Shown: positions 11,115-21,067 of the stretch, piece after piece
How the letters are laid out: each line of letters begins with the position of its first letter
Position numbering within the stretch: the first letter of the stretch is position 1
NCBI GenBank assembly: GCA_007570785.1
Contig: ML664183.1
Coordinates: 12,544,416 to 12,608,415, forward strand
Direction of reading: 5' to 3'
DNA length: 64,000 nt
DNA from: Antilocapra americana
Lineage: Eukaryota > Chordata > Mammalia > Artiodactyla > Antilocapridae
Made by a program: the position numbers and the translations under genes
The notes under the pieces: model-generated
Told to the model about the DNA's origin: nothing
The model's input: the letters and a program-made list of their open reading frames with translations, nothing else
The model's database searches: none

Positions 11115-12020
11115 AGAGAAATGTAGTTGTATTATAATTATGACAGGGTCTCTCTGTCCAGCCAGAGTAGCAGCAAAAACTGAGCTCACTGTCTGACTTC
11201 ATGCTATCAAAATCCTTGCTTCCAAGAATGTTGCACAGCTGTCGCTGTCTTGTCTCCACTTATAACATTTTACTTATTATTAACCTTGACACAGTTCAGA
11301 AAGTTCCTGCCTGATGCCTGCTGTATTTATTTACTTGTTTCTCAAATACAGTAACTGCAAACTTTGATAGGAATTAGAACAACGACACTTTTAAGTTATG
11401 AAAGACAATTGACTTGTTGGGGCACGTATTTTAATGTTGTTTATGCTAAGTATGTGATTAAAGTTATACTCTCAGTTATTCCTGCAACTTTACCCTTGTT
11501 CCCATGAACTCAAAAAAAAAAAAATAACAGCAACAACAAAAAAACAGTCCTCTGGAATATGATTTTGAGGTCACTGGGCAAGCACTTTCGTCCCCCATCT
11601 CTTTCATTTTCTCCACACTCTTCATTGCTGAGTGAAGTTCAACCATGATGGAGCCATTTCCTTTTTTTGGTCTCCTGTTCTTATACAAATGCTCCTGGAA
11701 GTGGTTTTATTTTAATCCTTATCAGTTCCTTATGCCTTACTGTGAGTGAGTTTGCTAGATCCTTTTGATGGGAAGGGCAAAAGCATGAAGATGCCAGGAG
11801 GTTGAAGAGGGCTAGTTGCTGCTGAGAGGAAGAATACATGCAAGAAATATAGGCCTAAAATTTCAAGGAAAAATGTGGACAACAGATAGCCCCTGGTAGG
11901 CCTAAAAAATTAAATAGGTACAAATTTTCCATTACAATTTGTGCTAGATCATCTTCAATTCTGAGTTTAACCTCATGATTTCTTGCCCAGCACCTCAAAG
12001 TGCATATTTAAAGGAATGAA
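11115..12020. other. 5' flank of the EXOC6 alternative exon
   Basis: Single-copy, low-CpG sequence upstream of the minus-strand exon. It holds A-rich runs (11512-11542) and no recognisable repeat or gene. If transcription starts further upstream than the TATA-like site, the 5' UTR would lie in its left part (about 11115-11290). Confidence 0.45.
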
Positions 12021-12146
12021 CAGGTACTTCCCTAGTAGTTCAGTGGTTAAGAGCCCACACTTGCACTGCAGGTGGCATCGGTTCAATCCTTGGTCAGGAA
12101 ACCAAGGTCCCGCATTCCACATGCCATGCAGCCAAAATAAATAAAG
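12021..12146 (+). mobile_element. CHR-type tRNA-derived SINE (short form)
   Basis: Text: tacttccctagtagttcagt, cggttcaatccttggtcagg, ending catgcagccaaaataaataa. This is the short CHR variant. Confidence 0.9.
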
Positions 12147-12384
12147 GGATGGGTAGTGACACTCTTCCATATGAGTTTATTTTCTTTAAGTTTTTATCAG
12201 ATGTGTTAATAATACTGCGAAAAGAAATTGAAATTCTTTCTCCTCAAAATGCGCTGTTCATGCAATCACAAAGCATATGTTATCAATTGCATCAGATTTT
12301 CACTTCTCCCTACATCCATACCCTTGCCAGTGCCTCATCAAGTGTCCCTCAATGCTTCAAGACTTTGGAATTAGCTCTGCAACT

Positions 12385-12730
12385 CCTGCTGACCAATGAT
12401 ATATGAGCCTAGGCTTTGCAAAGCCTCACATGTTTCTCTTTGCCCTCTTACACCTCTGCCATCACCTGAGAAATACATGCCCTGGCTGGCTTGCTGGTCC
12501 CAGGAGGAGGAGAGTTACATGAAGCAGAGTCATCCCCATGGATCCACACAACTGCAGGCAGAAGCACATTTTCCCAACCAGCCACAGCATCTGATACAGA
12601 GCTGCTCACCCCAGCCTGAGCCAGATCAGCCGTGCCCCACATACCCACAGACACAGGGAGAATAAAGAATGATGGTTCTTTGCAGCCACTAAGTAATGGA
12701 TTATATGCAGCAATAGCAAACCAGTGCAGC
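12385..12730 (+). mobile_element. MLT1-type MaLR solo LTR
   Basis: An old LTR layout can be read: ttgccctcttacacctctgc and acatgccctggctggcttgc in the body, a polyadenylation region gagaataaagaatgatggtt, and the 3' end gcagccactaagtaatggat...cagcaatagcaaac. No internal retroviral genes are attached. An ancient non-coding remnant. Confidence 0.75.
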
Positions 12731-13275
12731 ATTCTTTACATCAACCCCACCAACAGGCTCAACCCTTAAACCCTAGTTTTCCTCCTTGGCAGAATGGAAG
12801 AAATTCACCAGGAATAAGTCATATACCTTTTCCTCCAAGAGAAAGTAATCATGGCCTCCTTCAAGACCTGACACAAAACAGTAACTCTCTGTCCGTGTTA
12901 AAATCATTTGTGTGCAAGGTTTTAAATTTATACCAAATTATCAGATTATCTAAAAGCAGAATGTCTATTTGATTTGTATTTGTATTTCTCATAACACTGA
13001 AAGCATTACCCTGTTGGTGCTCAAGAAACGCTCACTGAATGAATGAAGGACTGACAGCAAAACTACAGGCTAAGAGTTACTTCTGCCTTACGAGGATGTG
13101 TTTGGTCCAAATGATGCAAAAAGATGAGACTTCCAGATAGAAATGATCAGACTGTGAGAATAAATTCATGATGGGAAATCATTCTGGTCGTCACTTTACT
13201 ATATTGTAGAAAACAAACACATAGGTAAGGCCACATACTCACAGACATATACCCATGATGACCTACCCAGCCTTG

Positions 13276-13460
13276 AATATAACATAGTTTAAAAGTTGAC
13301 TTTTATTCCCACATAATGCAAATTTTTATTTTTAAAATGTTCAAACTTACAGAATAATTACAAGAAGAATATCATGAACAATCAGATAACCCTCATCTGA
13401 TTCATCCATTGTTAACATTTTGCTACATTTGCTTTCTCCTTTTCTCTTTGTTTACTCAGG
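13276..13460 (-). mobile_element. Old L1-like 3' fragment (antisense)
   Basis: The phrase aaatgttcaaacttacagaataattacaag, broken here for length, is followed by ttgttaacattttgctacat. It resembles a recurrent antisense old-L1 3' segment. Assignment is from pattern memory only. Confidence 0.4.
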
Positions 13461-14189
13461 AGATTCGGTAATTAGGCATATGCTTTTAATATAAATAGTG
13501 ATAAAATTGTGTTAATTTAAATAGAGTATTTTTAGAACGGTGTTACACTGTAAAGTAGTGTAATTGACAAACCACAATAGCCTTGACTCATAGTTACTGC
13601 CCGGCCCTGCTCCTACTGCACAGTGCTGGCATTCTCTTCCTGTATAGCCAGCCCCACCAGGAGACTCAAAGGCTTCCATCCTGTTGGCTTGGTTGCCTCC
13701 ATCCGCCCCTCAGCTCTCCCCATACCTCCCATACCTCTCACCCACTCTCTTCTGCTCCTCCCACTTAGGTTAAGTGAATTTTTTCTCTGCCTCTTACTTT
13801 CTTCTAAGCCTTGTAAGACAGAGGCTACAACTTCCTGTTTCCACTGACTAAACCAGCATCTTCCTTTTATTCAAAACTTTCCTTGAGTGCCATTTCCTGA
13901 CGGAAGTCAGCACAGATTGAATGAACAGAAGAGAATCTCCTCCCAAGAGAAACAGTCAGGAAAACAACCTCCCCTACCCCGTAGCGCTGACAACAAATTC
14001 ACCAAATAAGGAAAAGAAAAGGAGGTAATGGAAAAATTTTAAACAGCCATATTCCAAGATACCCATAAAAGAGAATGGGGAGTATGACTGGAATGTTCCC
14101 AGTCTCAACCTTTAGCCTCACCTCCCAGCTGCAGCTCAGACTCTTTTACTACTCTCTGGGGTCAAGTCTGACCACTGAGGGGAGACAAG
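13461..14189. other. Unique DNA, no gene seen
   Basis: Two overlapping short frames (13583-13768 and 13623-13847) lie in a C/T-rich stretch that may be decayed L2. There are no splice signals or known domains. Confidence 0.45.
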
Positions 14190-14395
14190 TACATAGCTCT
14201 AGGCAGCTGGGTGATCCTGTCTTCTCTCCATCATAGGGCAATGCCTGGAGACATTTTTGACTGTCTCGAGCTGAAGGTGGGTTGGAATCCAGTGAGCAGA
14301 GGCTAGAGTTTCTGCTAAATGCACCGTACAGTCCCCCACAACAAATTATCTAGCCCCACATGCTAGTAGTGCTGAGGTTGAGAAATCTAGCCTCA
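14190..14395 (+). mobile_element. MER5A DNA transposon (hAT-Charlie MITE)
   Basis: The MER5A core is clear: ggcaatgcctggagacattt, ttgactgtctcgagctgaag, agtcccccacaacaaattat, ending gctgaggttgagaaatctag. Non-autonomous and ancient. Confidence 0.88.
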
Positions 14396-15007
14396 GCCGG
14401 ATCTTGGGGACCCACCATCAGACTCCCTTTGTAAGTATTGTTTTTTCTTCTCTGTGACTGAGTCTTTGTTTAATTAATCTGCTAGGAACCTTCTAGAATT
14501 AGAAAGTGACTCTTTTTTAAAAAGTAAGTTTATTATTTAAAAAAAAAATCTCGGTCAGTTTTTTGCATCCCTCCCTCACCAAAACTGGAATCCCAACCTC
14601 CTAACTCTGCATTGGAACCACCAATGGGAAACATTATGCTCCTGGGTGTCGCTGGCATAGGTGCCCCTTTTGCAATTTGCAGTCTCTTGGAAATACCTGG
14701 TAGCCTGGGGGCAAGGCAGGGGTGGCCGAAAAGTAGAAGGATAGGAAAAGAGGTGGACTAGCCTGACAATTCTCACCAAGAGAAATGGCTCTCAGTTCTC
14801 TTCAGAGCTGAAATCTGAGTTCCACCCTTTCACCCCTACTCCATTCTTTCCTGAAGAGGTAGTTTCCTCACCTTTATAGGTAATTCTTACACCTCTGTAT
14901 GTTTTGATGGGTCCAGGGAAAAAAAAAGACTTGGTTACCTAGGAATAGAAAAGAATTTCATAATATAATAAAAGGAGTCCATCTAAAAAAAAAAAAACCA
15001 ACCCTGA

Positions 15008-15304
15008 CCAGACTCCCCTGGTGGTGCAGTGGATAAGAATCTGCCTGCCAGTCCAAGGGACACAGATTCCAAGAAGATCCCATGTGTGGTGGAGCAACTC
15101 AGCCCATGCGCCACTACTGAGCCTTTGCTCTAGAGCCTAGGAGCCATAACTGGTGAAGCCCATACACCTAGAGCCTGTGCTCTGCAGCAAGAGAAGTCCA
15201 AGCACTGAAATTAGAGAGTAGCCCCAGTTTGCAGCAACTAGAGAAAAGCTGGAGCAGCAGTGAAGACCCAGCACAGCCAAATTTTAAATAAGTTAAAACA
15301 AACA
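15008..15304 (+). mobile_element. CHR-type tRNA-derived SINE (long form)
   Basis: Starts gactcccctggtggtgcagt and passes through gagcaactcagcccatgcgc and gcctgtgctctgcagcaaga. It ends gacccagcacagccaaattt with an A-rich tail. A BovB fragment follows directly. Confidence 0.92.
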
Positions 15305-15630
15305 AGACTCTTGGATTGCAAGGAAATCAAGCCAGTCAATCCTGGAGGAAATCAATCCTGAATATCACTGGAGGGACTGATGATGAGGCTAAAGCTCTGA
15401 TACTTTGACCACATGATGGGAAGAGCTAACTCATTGGAAACGTTCCTGATGCTGGGAAAGATGGAAGGCAGGAAGACAGGGGATGACAGATGAGATGATT
15501 GGATGGCATCACTGCCTCAATGGACATGAGTCTGAGCAAGCTCCAGGAAATGGTGAAGGACGGGGAAGCCTGGTGTGCTGCAGTCTATGGGGTACATGAC
15601 TGAGTGACTGAAAACAACAACAATACAAAC
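15305..15630 (+). mobile_element. BovB (RTE) LINE 3' end
   Basis: 5'-truncated BovB: ttggattgcaaggaaatcaa, ctctgatactttgaccacat, gatgctgggaaagatggaag, ggatggcatcactgcctcaa, ending gactgagtgactgaaaacaa with a CAA-rich tail. RTE elements end in short simple repeats rather than long poly-A. Confidence 0.93.
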
Positions 15631-15631
15631 A

Positions 15632-15856
15632 AACCTCGTTAACATCTTACTTGGTGACAAAATGTTAAACATTGGACTCCTCAGTTCAGGGAAACAACAA
15701 TCATTAGCTCTATTTGAAACTGACCTGGAAGTCCTAGTGATAAAGCAAGATAAAGAAATAAAAGATATAAAGATTGGCAAGAAAGAAGAAAAACTGACAT
15801 TTGCAGAATCCACATTTGTATTATATAAATACAATAAATATCTAGGAAGTTGATAT
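15632..15856 (+). mobile_element. L1 ORF2 (reverse transcriptase) fragment
   Basis: A frame through 15662-15853 contains tgacctggaagtcctagtga and taaagcaagataaagaaata, typical of the L1 RT region just before the YADD box. It is a short internal fragment without the 3' UTR. It lies directly behind a BovB tail. Confidence 0.75.
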
Positions 15857-16516
15857 GCTAACTTGGACTTGAGAGTCTATTGGGCCACAACTGAAAGTGC
15901 TAACAAGATTTTAAAATATTAGGGAATGACACAGCCCAAGATTTCAGAAAGGCAGAATGAGGATTTCCAATCCCAGTGGGGCCAGAGGTCAGGATTGAGT
16001 TAGGGATCTGTAAGATGAGCAAAAGCACAAGAAAATCTGGAGCAGCCTGGATGGGTAGGAACGCCTGAATGGTTACCTAGGATGACCTTTAGCTTTTGCA
16101 GGTGACTTTATAAACTCATTTGTTGCGGTGAGTGGACAGGCTAGCTTTTAGGGTCGGGGTGATGCCACAAGTCGCAGCAGCTCTTCGTATGTCACAATAC
16201 TTACATCACTGACCTTTCACATCCGACTTGCTGCCTTACCGTACACGTCTGACAGTGTAACTTGAAATACAGGAACACTGCCTAGGCATAAGACCTGTGC
16301 ACAAGAATTTCCACTTCCTCCTCCATAAAACTCCACATGTGAGCATCTAAACTCCACAAAAGTGACTTGTGTTTATCTGTTCCTCCCCTTCCCTACCTGG
16401 TATCTTCTCTGCCCAGCAAAACACACTCGGTTAATTTTAAAACTTCAACACTATTAGTTTCAGGAGACTCTGAGCAACATGTTTTGTTATTTGAAAGTTT
16501 TTTAAGAATGGCTGTT
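15857..16516. other. Unique DNA, no gene seen
   Basis: Non-repetitive sequence with a few CpGs near 16100-16250 and no recognisable exon. The next repeat starts at 16517. Confidence 0.45.
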
Positions 16517-16790
16517 CATTGGTAGGACTGATGTTGAAGCTGAAGCTCCAATACTTTGGCCACCTGATGCGAAGAGCTGACTCACTTGAAAAGACCCTGA
16601 TGCTGGGAAAGATTGAGGGCAGGAGGAGAAGGGGACGACAGAGGATGAGATCATTGGATGGCATCATCCATTCAATGGACATGAGTTTGGGTAAACTCCG
16701 GGAGTTAGTGATGGACAGGGAGGCCTGGAGTGTTGCAGTTCATGGGGTCGCAAAGAGTTGGACACAACTGAGCAACTGAACTGAACTGAT
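16517..16790 (+). mobile_element. BovB LINE 3' end
   Basis: Near-consensus BovB terminus: ctgaagctccaatactttgg, gatgctgggaaagattgagg, gggacgacagaggatgagat, ending gagcaactgaactgaactga. The 86-codon frame at 16519-16779 is a remnant of the C-terminus of its polyprotein. Confidence 0.96.
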
Positions 16791-16944
16791 AGCATCCAAA
16801 ATCATGTTTCCAGAGAGCCATTCTATATATTTTTCCTATCATCTTCAAAATTCAGTATGTAAAATTTCATTACAAAAGGGATTTTGGTCCTTTAATGAAT
16901 CTGTGTTTTCTCCGTAAACTATATTGCTACTGTTCTTTAAAGGA

Positions 16945-17070
16945 TAGTTTTTATCCTGGCTGTGCTGCACAGCTTATATGATCTTAGTTCCCCAAGCAGA
17001 GATTGAACTGCAACCTTCAGCGATGAGAACATGGAGTCCTAACCACAGGCCCTCCAGGGAGTTCCCAAAA
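16945..17070 (-). mobile_element. CHR-type SINE (antisense, short form)
   Basis: Antisense text: gctgtgctgcacagcttata, tcttagttccccaagcagag, ending ccctccagggagttccc. It runs poly-A side left, 5' end right. Confidence 0.87.
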
Positions 17071-17289
17071 ATAAAATTTCTGAGTAATTAAAAATTTTTT
17101 AAAAATCTGTTCTAAATTTCTGATATAACTCATCACATTTTTATGTTTATAAACTCATAGAAGAGATGGTATTTCCATGAATATTATATCATAACTGTTA
17201 TCTGAACTTCTACTCCCTGGAACATGCCCTGGTTCTGTACATCTTAGAAACTTTATTTATACATGCTGCTTCCTTTATCTAGAATACCC

Positions 17290-17440
17290 TCCCTTTCTTG
17301 TATGGAACATGGAAATAATAACAGTATCATTGACCTCATATGGTCGTTGTAAAGATTATATGACTTTTGAGCATTTATTAGGGATAGCACTCTGGAGAGT
17401 GTCTGGCACATGAACATCAGTATCAGCTGTTACTGTTAGT
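17290..17440 (+). mobile_element. MIR SINE
   Basis: 3' part of MIR: ggaaataataacagtatcat, tggtcgttgtaaagattata, gtgtctggcacatgaacatc, then the (TNTTAC)-like tail. Confidence 0.72.
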
Positions 17441-17444
17441 ACTC

Positions 17445-17665
17445 TTTCAAGGCCTTGTTCAAATGCCACCTGGTTGTGTAGAATGATTGGCTTCTATCTC
17501 ACATAAGCCTTTTGAACATATTTTTCTGTTAAACTCTTATCTACCTTACTGGACTATAAGCTACACAAAAGCAAGGAATGTGCCTTATGGTTCCTTATAT
17601 TCCGAGCATCTAGCACGATGCAAGGTGTATGATGGTCCTGTATGAATAGAAGACTTCAGTGGGAA
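17445..17665 (+). mobile_element. L2 LINE 3' end
   Basis: L2 terminus: tcaaggccttgttcaaatgc, cacctggttgtgtagaatga, actggactataagctacaca, gcatctagcacgatgcaagg. It follows the MIR fragment directly. Confidence 0.83.
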
Positions 17666-17758
17666 TGATGAATATAAACATGAGTGACATTTATTGCTTA
17701 ATTCACGTTTTTCAACTTGACAAGGAAATTCTGGATTAATTGTTGTAACTAACTGTGA

Positions 17759-18073
17759 TTATTCCTTTTCCTTTTCTTTATGCAAGTCTGGGATTTCATT
17801 AAGAAAAGGGAAAGCTAAAATCTCTCCTACCACCCACTGTTTTTCTGAGTTCTCAGTAAACATACTTGCAATGGTAGAAATAGCTTCGCCAAGTAAACAC
17901 TTGAACCTTATACCTCTTATGTTTGTTATGTGAGGGTGTTCTGATTGCAAAATTTTAGGGCACCCTTGTTGATCTTTTCCTGAGTACATCTTAAACATTT
18001 TCATCCTGGCCAATAGAGAATCAACATCAGCAGTCCCATTGTCACAGAGCTGAATTATGGCGCCACCTAGTGG
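17759..18073 (-). other. Unidentified open frame, possible exon or pseudogene
   Basis: A minus-strand frame stays open for 104 codons, from just after a TGA at 18076-18074 to a TAA at 17761-17759. From the ATG at 18004 it begins MKMFKMYSGKDQQGCPKILQ and it ends DLHKEKEKE. The composition is less repetitive than the usual AT-rich chance frame. AATAAA lies 64 nt past the stop (17695-17690), and two AG acceptor-like sites occur inside (after ataattcag and ctattggccag). I do not recognise the protein, see no domain, and cannot exclude a chance frame. It lies on the EXOC6 strand, about 6.7 kb 5' of that exon. Confidence 0.25.
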
Positions 18074-18480
18074 TCAAACTTTGGCGCGGATTTCACTGAA
18101 ACTGGCTCAGGCTCTTCTAGGTTTTAATTTTAGTTTTCACATTGGCAATTGTTAAATGTCACCAGAAATCACTAACTATCTTGCTCTATTTTTCCTGGTA
18201 TTTCTGAAAACTGTTCTATCTGTTCTATGTGCCGTTTATCCTCCGTTCTCCTAGTTCAGACCTCTTCAGCAGAACTAAGAAGACATTCGGCAAGGTGGGT
18301 TATCAAGCTGCCAAAGGTACCCCCTTTCTCCCTCAGAAAAACCTGGATCTTTACCGTCAGAATTCGGGACACAACTTTTTTGGGCTGTGATGTGAGAGGA
18401 CAGGTCACCGCGTGCCCCATCTGAGTCTACGCACGTCTGGCAGGCAGCCCGTGGCAAGTACACCCTTCTCGCACACATTC
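18050..18480. promoter_or_regulatory. CpG-richer unique block, candidate regulatory element
   Basis: This repeat-free stretch carries over a dozen CpG pairs (for example ggcgcggatt, caccgcgtgcc, ctacgcacgtc) in a window where CpG is otherwise very scarce. It begins at a perfect CTCF-type motif and lies about 7 kb 5' of the EXOC6 alternative exon. Retained CpGs suggest germline hypomethylation or constraint; function is inferred. Confidence 0.4.
18060..18073 (-). promoter_or_regulatory. CTCF-type binding motif (perfect core)
   Basis: Read on the minus strand the bases are ccactaggtggcgc. This fits all 14 positions of the CTCF core CCASYAGRKGGCRS. It sits in non-repeat sequence and is oriented toward the EXOC6 exon. 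It also overlaps the first codons of the unidentified minus-strand frame. Confidence 0.7.
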
Positions 18481-19639
18481 TTCTAAACAATCATCTCTTT
18501 TCCCTCTTTTGAAACCAAACAATTCCCTTAAAAATACGGTTTGAGGCATAAAATAGGAAATAGTACTAAGCAAACGGAAATGTTTTGCTTTAAATACTGA
18601 AGCCATTTGTTTACATTAAGAAATAGTTTGCATTCAAAGCCCATAATTGAAAAGAAACATGAATCATCAATCACAAGGAGACTTCGTAGATAAGAAATAG
18701 GTGCTGGCCTGAACAATTGTATTAAATATGAACAACACTTCTTGGGAGCTTTTGCTGAGTCATTTTTCAGGAAGTGGGCTGTCCAGAAAGATTTCTACAA
18801 GAGGAACAATTGACAATATTTTCGTATTAATAACCTGCAGTGACTTTATTGTTCTCAAAACTTCTGTTAATAAGTATTTTCCTGTGCAGCCAAAAAAAAA
18901 AAAAAGAATCAAAAGACAAAGCTTAATCTGATTTATTTTTATATGTTTGGAATTCTTCTCTTCTGTAAGTGATATTGAATATATTTAAATAAGAGTTATA
19001 AAACATCCTCATTCACATAATATCAGGAAATTTTTATCCTGAATCTTTTTTTTTTTTTAAAGCATACGTGCTATAGTATATACTGGGCTCGTTCCTTAGA
19101 GTGGTTCCAAATAATCATTTTGGATTCAAATTCCTTTCAAGGCAGTGGGCATGCTGAGAGTGCTCTCAGTTACCCTCCTCAAATAAGGGACAATCAGTGT
19201 GGGCTCCTGGATGCCAACTAAAAGACCGGGCCATTCATACAAAGTCCCCTCAGAAAACTCCAGGAAGATCAGAGAAGACAGACAGGGTCACTGAGTTTCC
19301 CAGGGACTCCCAAGTAGACATATCTGTTGGTTCTGTGCACCAGCACTGAGCCTCTCTCTCTTAGTCTGTGACAAAGGGCTGAGGTCATCTGCCCACCAAG
19401 GGGATGGTAAATTGAAAAATCAGATCATTGTATGATTATGATTTCTGTTAGTATAAAAAATTATCACGCTTGTGGCCCTGACTTAACACAAATATATCTC
19501 CCACAACCTGCCCCCACTCTACCTGCTCCCCACAGAAGCTCTGCTGAGAAAGCCTCCCTTCACCTGTGCAGTATAGATTTCCTTCCATACTAGGTGATAC
19601 ACAAAGTGGCCCAGTAGCAGAATCAAAGCAGGTTTCTGT
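18481..19639. other. Unique DNA, no gene seen
   Basis: AT-rich sequence with A/T runs at 18892-18905 and 19047-19060. No repeat family or exon was recognised. Confidence 0.45.
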
Positions 19640-19845
19640 GTAGTGTAACAGTTGCATGGCCGGACTCCAGATCTGGACTTCCTGGGTTCAAATCCTACCT
19701 CTGCTAATTATTAACTATGTGACCTTGGGAACCTTCTGTGTCTGGAGTTTCCTTATAGACAAGCCCTTATTTCATACATTTGTTGGAAAAATTAAATTAA
19801 ATAATGCAAATAAGTTCTTCAAGACAGTGTTAGGAAAGTAAAAAA
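19640..19845 (+). mobile_element. MIR SINE
   Basis: Long MIR match from the tRNA-like head: ggacttcctgggttcaaatc, ctacctctgctaattattaa, ctatgtgaccttgggaacct, then ggaaaaattaaattaaataa. Confidence 0.88.
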
Positions 19846-20085
19846 AAAATTTAAAAAGCATTGTGGAAGTGTTAGTATTACGCCATTGCTTAATAAGGAA
19901 CCATATTATAAACAATTGAGGATCATGTTTTTTTAAGTCAACTGTTTTATAATTTTGCTATAGTGAGTAGTATTGTTCTCCTATTTCCTTTATAATGGAC
20001 AGGGGTAGATTTTCTCTGATGCTCAATGGTCAGAGTTTTGAAAATATCAGTGACCCATAAAGATGTTAGCAGACTACAATACTCA

Positions 20086-20315
20086 CACCTGCTAAGTCAC
20101 TTTGTGTGACTTAGAGTTGTGTCTGACTTTTTATGACCCTATGGACTGTAGGCTGCCAGGCTCCTCTGTCCATGGGATTCTCCAGGCAAGAATACTGGAG
20201 TGGGTTGCCATGCCCCACTCCAGGGGATCTTCCTGACCCAGGGAGTAAACCCACATCTTACATCTCCTGCATTGGTAGAGGGGCTCTTTACCAAAAGCAC
20301 CACCTGGGAAGCCTG
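20086..20315 (-). mobile_element. Bov-tA SINE
   Basis: Antisense unit: gtccatgggattctccaggc, aatactggagtgggttgcca, ending caccacctgggaagcc. A 9-bp duplication caatactca flanks it (20077-20085, 20316-20324). Confidence 0.95.
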
Positions 20316-20372
20316 CAATACTCATATACCTAAATAAAGTTATTTCTTGTGTATTGATCATTACGTTCTGTT

Positions 20373-20822
20373 AGTTTGCTCAGTTGCTCAGCCGTGCCAA
20401 CTCTTTAAGACCCTATGGACTATAGTCCAGGCTTTCCAAGTGGCTCTAGTGGTAAAGAACCTGCCTGCCAATGCAGGAGACATAAGAGACTCAGGTTGGA
20501 TCCTTGGGTCAGAAAGATACCCTGGAGGAGGGCACAGCAACCCATTGCAGTATTCTTGCCTGCAGAATCCCATGGACAGAGGAGCCTGGTGGGCTGTGGT
20601 CTATAAGATTGCAAGGAGTTGGATATGCCTGAAGCGACTTAACACACACACATAGTCTGTAGCCCACCAGGCTCCTCCGTCCATGAGATTTTCCCTCTCT
20701 AGAATACCAGAGTGGGTTGCCATTTCCTCCTCCAGGGGATCTTCCTGACCCAGAGACCAAAGCTGCATCTCCTGTGTCTCCTGCACTGAAGGTGAATTTT
20801 TTACTGCTGAGCCGCTGGAAAA
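20373..20822 (-). mobile_element. Bov-tA SINE, split by another Bov-tA
   Basis: The antisense left part (20373-20427, gttgctcagccgtgcc...ggactatagtc) and right part (20652-20822, gtagcccaccaggctcctcc...) form one SINE once the plus-strand unit at 20428-20651 is removed. The repeated atagtc at the junctions is the target duplication. Confidence 0.9.
20428..20651 (+). mobile_element. Bov-tA SINE nested in a Bov-tA
   Basis: Plus-strand unit from ggctttccaagtggctctag to cctgaagcgacttaacacac. It is flanked by the 6-bp repeat atagtc (20422-20427, 20652-20657). It is younger than its host and opposite in orientation, giving an inverted SINE pair that can form a long hairpin if transcribed. Confidence 0.92.
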
Positions 20823-21067
20823 GTTATCTGTTAATTTACTGATTATTAAAAAGAAAACCATATATTTAAGAACCTACTCTATACTAACTCCTGGAGAACT
20901 CCACAAGGAGTAGAGAACTTTCTCCTTTATTCCAGCCAGACTGAGAGTTAGGGGTCTGGGAGTGAGACACCTACAGTCCACACCCAGAATGGCATGCACA
21001 TCTGCTGGGAGAATTCCCCTTGGGGTCTCAGTGTCAGGCTTTGAATGCAGATCCTAGGCACTCCTAG

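Noticed and set aside
12385..12730. Opposed 89- and 94-codon frames that look protein-like
   Set aside because: The sequence is an ancient MLT1-type LTR; the frames are incidental.
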